A DNA stretch of 64,000 nt from Actinophytocola glycyrrhizae (lineage in GTDB: Bacteria; Actinomycetota; Actinomycetes; Mycobacteriales; Pseudonocardiaceae), in the NCBI RefSeq assembly GCF_042653545.1, contig NZ_JBHSIS010000027.1, positions 124,001-188,000 on the forward strand, given 5' to 3'. The position numbers and the translations under genes are program-made. The notes beneath the pieces are model-generated. The model was not told the origin of the DNA. It saw only the letters and a program-made list of their open reading frames with translations, and did no database searches. Below are positions 60,345 through 64,000 of this stretch, in pieces; the first letter of the stretch is position 1, and every line of letters begins with the position of its first letter.

Positions 60345-60827
60345 TCAGGGTGCGGCCATGGCGCACATCGGCCAGTCGCACGACGGGGTGGTGCATACTG
60401 GCCAGCCGCAGGTGGTGGGATGGTGGTCAGGCGCTGCGCGGTGGGCCTCGAGTGCCCGGTGGCGCTCCACCTCGTCGCTGGCCAGCGCGAGAACATGCTC
60501 CGCGCTGGTCGTCAGAACGGTCCGGACGAGCAGCCCGAAAGGGGTCAGCCTGTGCAGCGGCAGCGGGAGCCAAGGCGCGATCGTTTCGTGCACGCTGACC
60601 AGGCCACGGCTGATCAGTTCGGCGTCGGTCGCCGGGTCACTGAACATGGCGTCGATGTAGACGACGTGCACGTTGCCGTCGGGGTCGTTGTTCGCGGCCA
60701 CCATCTCCTCGCGCAGCGGCACCGGCAGGGCACTGGCGGTGGCGATCGCACGCCGTGCTTCCTGAACTGGAGACTCGGACGCTGTCGCCTCGGCGTGCTC
60801 GAATGCGGTGACGTCATCAGCCGCCAT
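60345..60827 (-). CDS. Hypothetical protein with C-terminal Cys pairs
   Basis: The ATG at 60827 overlaps the end of the upstream gene by 11 bases, so they are co-translated. The 160-residue product MAADDVTAFEHAEATASESP has VHVVYIDAMFSDPATDAELI and ends with CGWPVCTTPSCDWPMC, two CxxxxC pairs that may bind zinc. No family is recognised. Confidence 0.65.
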   Translation of the reverse strand: MAADDVTAFEHAEATASESPVQEARRAIATASALPVPLREEMVAANNDPDGNVHVVYIDAMFSDPATDAELISRGLVSVHETIAPWLPLPLHRLTPFGLLVRTVLTTSAEHVLALASDEVERHRALEAHRAAPDHHPTTCGWPVCTTPSCDWPMCAMAAP

Positions 60828-61479
60828 GGTGGGCACCGCCAGGGAGTATCGAGGGCAGCAGGGGTGCGATGGCGAGGTAGTCGTGCACCTTCGATCCCTT
60901 CGCGGTGAGCGGGTGGACACCGGCGTAGAGGCCTGCGTGATGCTTGGGTGCGGCGAGCCTGAGGGCGACCAGTTCGGCGGCGACGCTTTCATCGGTGGTC
61001 GTGAGGTAGTGGTATGCGCCGTCATCGCCGATCGAGCACTCCAGCAACGCCTGCGCCTGGCTGTCGGTCAGCGCCCCGGCGCAGGCCCTGGTCTCGGCCG
61101 TGAAGGTGACATCGTCATGGGGCTCCTCCTGGCCGGGGGCGAGGAAGAGCATGACCGGGGCCGCGGGCATGGGGTTGGTGGCCTCGAACAGCACCGCGTC
61201 CGCGCCTTTGATCAGGACCTCACGCACAAGGTTGCCGTGATCGGTCAGAAAGTGGACATACCTGCCGCCCACCCGCGTCCCGAGCCCGGCAACACCACGT
61301 TCGACCAGCGCTGTGATCGTCGCGGAACGCGTGCCGGGCGGGAGATGAGCACTGTCCTGGATCTTGACGCTGTTCCGCACGGCAGTGGTCATCGCGGCGG
61401 ACAAGGTCGCGGCCGTGGCGACCGCATGCTCCGCCAGCGTGCGTGCCGACTCGGGAGTCACGTCCACGATGACCACCAC
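60817..61479 (-). CDS. Hypothetical protein
   Basis: The 220-residue product MVVIVDVTPESARTLAEHAV has RNSVKIQDSAHLPPGT, YVHFLTDHGNLVREVLIKGA and PVMLFLAPGQEEPHDD. It overlaps genes on both sides by 11 and 22 bases, so it is the middle of a three-gene coupled set. No family is recognised. Confidence 0.65.
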   Translation of the reverse strand: MVVIVDVTPESARTLAEHAVATAATLSAAMTTAVRNSVKIQDSAHLPPGTRSATITALVERGVAGLGTRVGGRYVHFLTDHGNLVREVLIKGADAVLFEATNPMPAAPVMLFLAPGQEEPHDDVTFTAETRACAGALTDSQAQALLECSIGDDGAYHYLTTTDESVAAELVALRLAAPKHHAGLYAGVHPLTAKGSKVHDYLAIAPLLPSILPGGAHHGG

Positions 61480-61691
61480 CCACGAACCTCGTGCGGCAGG
61501 GTGTCGAAGTTGTCACCGATCATGTCATCGAACGAGACCGTGGGGTCATCCAGGCGCGCCAGCGTGGCGTTGACCATGAGATTGATCAGGTCCTGATCAC
61601 GGTCGCCGAGTTCCAGTTCGCGCTCCAGCATGTCGGCGCCGCTGTTGAGCGCGGTCGCCAAGGCTGTGCGAGGGACATGCTGATCTGTCAT
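61458..61691 (-). CDS. Small acidic hypothetical protein
   Basis: The ATG at 61691 has AAGGAC seven bases upstream. The 77-residue product MTDQHVPRTALATALNSGAD is acidic and helical, ending RGWWSSWT. It is first in the three-gene coupled set. Confidence 0.6.
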   Translation of the reverse strand: MTDQHVPRTALATALNSGADMLERELELGDRDQDLINLMVNATLARLDDPTVSFDDMIGDNFDTLPHEVRGWWSSWT

Positions 61692-62031
61692 ACGGCGGTC
61701 CTTTCGGAATGCACCCGCGTCTGCTTGTCGCGTCCCCACTGGCCAGGACGTCGGGGACAACGTCGGGTGGTCCTGAGTGCGACGTGGCCTATGAGGACAC
61801 TGCGGGCAGGATCGTCGAGAGGTGGTGTGTCAGGAGAGAGAGCCGGCACACCTGCGATGTTGGCGACACGGCACTGGTTGTTCGGAAGTGCCCGGTGAGC
61901 GCTGTCTGACAGGCGCGCGGTGTTCGCGGCGTCGTGTACCGTGGTTTGTGATGGTGTCGCATCCCCCGGCGGCAGGAGTGTGCAACGGTTTGGGGGAGTG
62001 GCGTGTGCCGTAGAGCGTGCCTGATGGGGCG
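61692..62031. other. Divergent intergenic region
   Basis: It separates the minus-strand set from a plus-strand gene and should hold promoters for both, but I cannot mark convincing -35/-10 pairs. No gene supported. Confidence 0.4.
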
Positions 62032-62559
62032 ATGAGTCCGGCGACATCCGTTCAGGTCCGGCGTCGACAGGCGATGCGCCGGCAGGCGTTGGAGCGCCAG
62101 CGGAAACTGAACGAGGAGCGCCGACGGCTCGACGAGGCCGAAGTGGACCTCGCAGCAGACTTCGCTGTGCGGCAGGAGGAGTGTGTCGTCGCACGCGATG
62201 CGATGCATGCTGCGGAGCTGGCGATGGGACGTGTTGTCGACCGGATGATCGGAGAACTGCGGATCCGTTATCCGCGAGCCGCGCAGTTGCTCGAGATGCC
62301 CGAGGACGAGCTCAGACGGCTACGGCAGCTGGCAACTGACCCGACGTCGACCGCCACGGTCACCGGAACGGACGGCGGCGACAGGAAGAAGACAAGGAAG
62401 GCTCGGGCGGCGTCGCATGGACACGCACGTTCGCAGCACGCGACTTCTGTAACGACCACCGCAGACGACCAGACAGCCGCGACAGTGGTGGGATCGGATT
62501 CGGCGGCGCCCATGGCAGGGACCGCGATGGCAGCGTCTCGCATGTGGACGGAACGCTGA
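62032..62559 (+). CDS. Coiled-coil hypothetical protein
   Basis: ATG 62032 (MSPATSVQVRRRQAMRRQAL) is preferred to a GTG at 62017. The 175-residue product has an Arg/Glu-rich helix over about 55 residues (ERQRKLNEERRRLDEAEVDL and on), probably a coiled coil, then MIGELRIRYPRAAQLLEMPE. The C-terminal 70 residues are Thr/Ala-rich and basic, probably disordered. The basic and coiled-coil character suggests DNA or partner binding. No family is recognised. Confidence 0.65.
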   Translation: MSPATSVQVRRRQAMRRQALERQRKLNEERRRLDEAEVDLAADFAVRQEECVVARDAMHAAELAMGRVVDRMIGELRIRYPRAAQLLEMPEDELRRLRQLATDPTSTATVTGTDGGDRKKTRKARAASHGHARSQHATSVTTTADDQTAATVVGSDSAAPMAGTAMAASRMWTER

Positions 62560-62612
62560 ATGAATAAGATCTTGGTGTGACAGGGTTCTCTTTGTGAGAG
62601 TTGACTGTCAGA

Positions 62613-62674
62613 TGGCAGCCTGTGTCTTCCAACCTCCGGAGTTTTCAAAAGGGGTCGGGGTACCCAGGCTGCCA
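62613..62674 (-). terminator. 10-bp inverted repeat after lsr2, terminator candidate
   Basis: TGGCAGCCTG at 62613-62622 and CAGGCTGCCA at 62665-62674 pair perfectly, starting ten bases past the lsr2 stop. The 42-base loop is long, so it is weaker evidence than the other hairpins. It could also serve the convergent gene ending at 62559. Confidence 0.4.
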
Positions 62675-62684
62675 CCTTTCTTGG

Positions 62685-63104
62685 TCAACGAGTTTTTGCG
62701 CCGGTGCGGCCTCGGCCGGTTGACGACGGCTTCCGTGCCTTGCCCTTGGCGGGCGTTTTGTCGGCGGCCTGCGCTTCACGGTAGGCGTCGATCACGTTGT
62801 CGGGGATCCGGCCGCGATCGGACAGCGCGAACCCGTTGGCTTTGGCCCATTCCCGGATCAGGCCGGCCTCGCCAGGCGTGTTGCTGCCGCCAGGCTGCGG
62901 TTTCGTGCCCCGCTTGATCCGGCCGCCCACACGGCGTGCCGCGGCCAGGTAGTTGGCCAGGCTGCCGCGCAGGCGCTCGGCGTTGGATTCGTTGAGGTCG
63001 ATCTCGTAGGTGACACCATCCAGTCCGAACTGAATGGTGGACACGTCATCGCCGGAGCGGCCGTCGATGTCATCGACGAGCTGTACCAGAACCTTCTGAG
63101 CCAT
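62685..63104 (-). CDS. lsr2: Lsr2-family nucleoid-associated protein
   Basis: The 139-residue product begins MAQKVLVQLVDDIDGRSGDD and has VSTIQFGLDGVTYEIDLNES, the dimerisation region of Lsr2. The C-terminal DNA-binding part has IREWAKANGFALSDRGRIPD with the RGR AT-hook-like core, then DAYREAQ. A basic tail of about 25 residues follows. Lsr2 silences AT-rich and acquired DNA in actinobacteria. A copy on a mobile element may quiet the element itself, and possibly the neighbouring biosynthetic genes, in its host. Confidence 0.95.
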   Translation of the reverse strand: MAQKVLVQLVDDIDGRSGDDVSTIQFGLDGVTYEIDLNESNAERLRGSLANYLAAARRVGGRIKRGTKPQPGGSNTPGEAGLIREWAKANGFALSDRGRIPDNVIDAYREAQAADKTPAKGKARKPSSTGRGRTGAKTR

Positions 63105-63484
63105 TCACTGGATCCTTTTCTTGCTGCACATACTGTTATGCGTCGATGTGTTGCTGAAAGTGTATCGCACCAACAAAATTGTGTAGTAGCACGCGGTATG
63201 TCCACGGTACGTGAGGTTTGGTTGAAACCTGGCGTCGTCGGTGGTGCTGCGGTCGCGCCACAATCCGGCCACGCGGAACGCAGGCTGAGCACTCCAATGT
63301 AGACCCGCGCATGGGTACGTTGGAGATGGCTGACGGACGAGGGAAAGGTTTCCGCCAGCGCGGTCCAGGAGGCCGAGAGCATGGGTTACAGGGCCCGGGT
63401 CCGGCGGAATCGTGCACGCATCCAAGAACGAGATTGCGCGCGTGCTGTGCCGGGTCTGTCGAGTTGGTACATGGGGGGAGAACA
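63105..63484. other. AT-richer divergent region between lsr2 and the cupin gene
   Basis: The first 100 bases are clearly AT-richer than the surroundings and should hold the lsr2 promoter; I cannot assign boxes with confidence. The rest shows short open frames only. Confidence 0.45.
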
Positions 63485-63997
63485 GTGAACGCAGTTCCAC
63501 GACTAGTATCGATAGGCAGCGCCGAGGTCGCGATGACGCGACAAGGACAGCCGATGGCGCCATTGGTGAGCGCCGACATCAACGGCATGGGCACGACACG
63601 GCTGAGCGCCGGTTTGGTCCGCATGAAGGGACGACACACGGCACGTGCTCATCGGCACGACGAAACGGACGTGATCGTGTTGCTGTGGAAGGCTGGAAAG
63701 GCTGGTGCGCTCACCCTGTACGGCGACGGACTGGACCAGGAGATCTGGCAGCAGCCGCATCAGGCGCTGTGGATTCCTCGTGGAGTCCCGCATGCCGCCA
63801 TCAACCCCAGCAGATTCGTCAGCGTCGTCGCATGGGAGTTCCGATCCAACCCGATCCTCGGCGAAGACAACCAGCTCCTGCCGGACCTGGAACGCATCGT
63901 CAACGCACGCAGGTACGCACTGACGCGACGAGGCCGCCGCGAACGGATGCGCCATCTGGATGATGAGCTGGCCCGCCACGCTCAGCGTGCTGCGTAA
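63485..63997 (+). CDS. Single-domain cupin protein
   Basis: The GTG at 63485 follows a strong G-rich site (GGGGAG, five bases before). The 170-residue product has the two cupin motifs: HTARAHRHDETDVIVLL, with HxH and Glu/Asp, and WIPRGVPHAAIN, with P-x-G-x-x-H. The domain is like the arabinose-binding part of AraC regulators, but no DNA-binding HTH follows; the C-terminus is Arg-rich helix (RYALTRRGRRERMRHLDDEL). It could sense a small molecule or be a metal enzyme. Confidence 0.8.
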   Translation: MNAVPRLVSIGSAEVAMTRQGQPMAPLVSADINGMGTTRLSAGLVRMKGRHTARAHRHDETDVIVLLWKAGKAGALTLYGDGLDQEIWQQPHQALWIPRGVPHAAINPSRFVSVVAWEFRSNPILGEDNQLLPDLERIVNARRYALTRRGRRERMRHLDDELARHAQRAA

Positions 63998-64000
63998 ACA

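Noticed and set aside
62613..62674. Attachment-site-like pair near lsr2
   Set aside because: The 10-bp inverted repeat is placed as gene-end hairpins are, and there is no integrase or matching direct repeat in the window.
63218..63484. Longer cupin gene starting at 63218
   Set aside because: The upstream residues are Arg/Gly-rich without cupin character; the GTG at 63485 has a strong ribosome-binding site.

Overview
The window is high-GC actinomycete DNA. Codon use, GTG/TTG starts, Lsr2 and the plasmid protein families suggest Pseudonocardiales-like, but that is inference. It falls into two unlike halves.

Positions 1 to about 22.8 kb hold the right-hand part of a hybrid NRPS-PKS gene cluster; its left end lies outside the window. 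One plus-strand run carries a carbamoyltransferase (5' truncated), a two-module NRPS (A-T-C-A-T, second A domain with a proline-like code), a single PKS module in the unusual order KS-AT-KR-DH-ER-ACP, a type II thioesterase, a P450, a free-standing condensation protein, a PhyH-type Fe(II)/2-oxoglutarate oxygenase and an atypical SDR. Nearly every junction is a 4-base ATGA/GTGA overlap, so the run looks like one translationally coupled operon. A convergent pair follows: a FolD homologue whose cyclohydrolase lysine is Ile, and an FchA/FTCD-C-type cyclohydrolase. Together they could turn methylene-THF into formyl-THF. Next come a free-standing adenylating ligase, an IS701-type transposase remnant, and a divergent carrier protein plus condensation protein. 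I infer that these load and attach an acyl or aminoacyl cap. The product cannot be named from the window; a carbamoylated, proline-containing lipopeptide/polyketide hybrid fits the genes.

Positions 22.8 to 24.7 kb are a scarred junction with a TPR-protein fragment and a frameshifted SAVMC3_10250-like gene.

Positions 24.7 to 64 kb look like the backbone of a conjugative plasmid or integrative element. They hold a 1,908-residue MobF (TrwC/TraI-type) relaxase-helicase, SSB, DprA, a ParB-like protein, Lsr2, DUF932 and DUF4192 proteins, and about 25 small unknown genes, nearly all on the minus strand. Several gene ends are followed within 11 to 18 bases by strong inverted repeats. A plus-strand structured-RNA candidate lies at 32.1 kb. 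Between 45.5 and 52 kb is an island of nuclease-like and decayed genes: a PP-loop/PAPS-reductase-like fragment, a broken DpdA-like transglycosylase, a PD-(D/E)XK-like gene with an in-frame stop, and an AbiJ-like nuclease. It resembles a defence or DNA-modification patch under decay.

I saw no rRNA, tRNA or CRISPR array, and no recognisable replication initiator, integrase, ParA or coupling protein. Whether the two halves share one mobile replicon is the main open question; the sequence makes it plausible but does not prove it.
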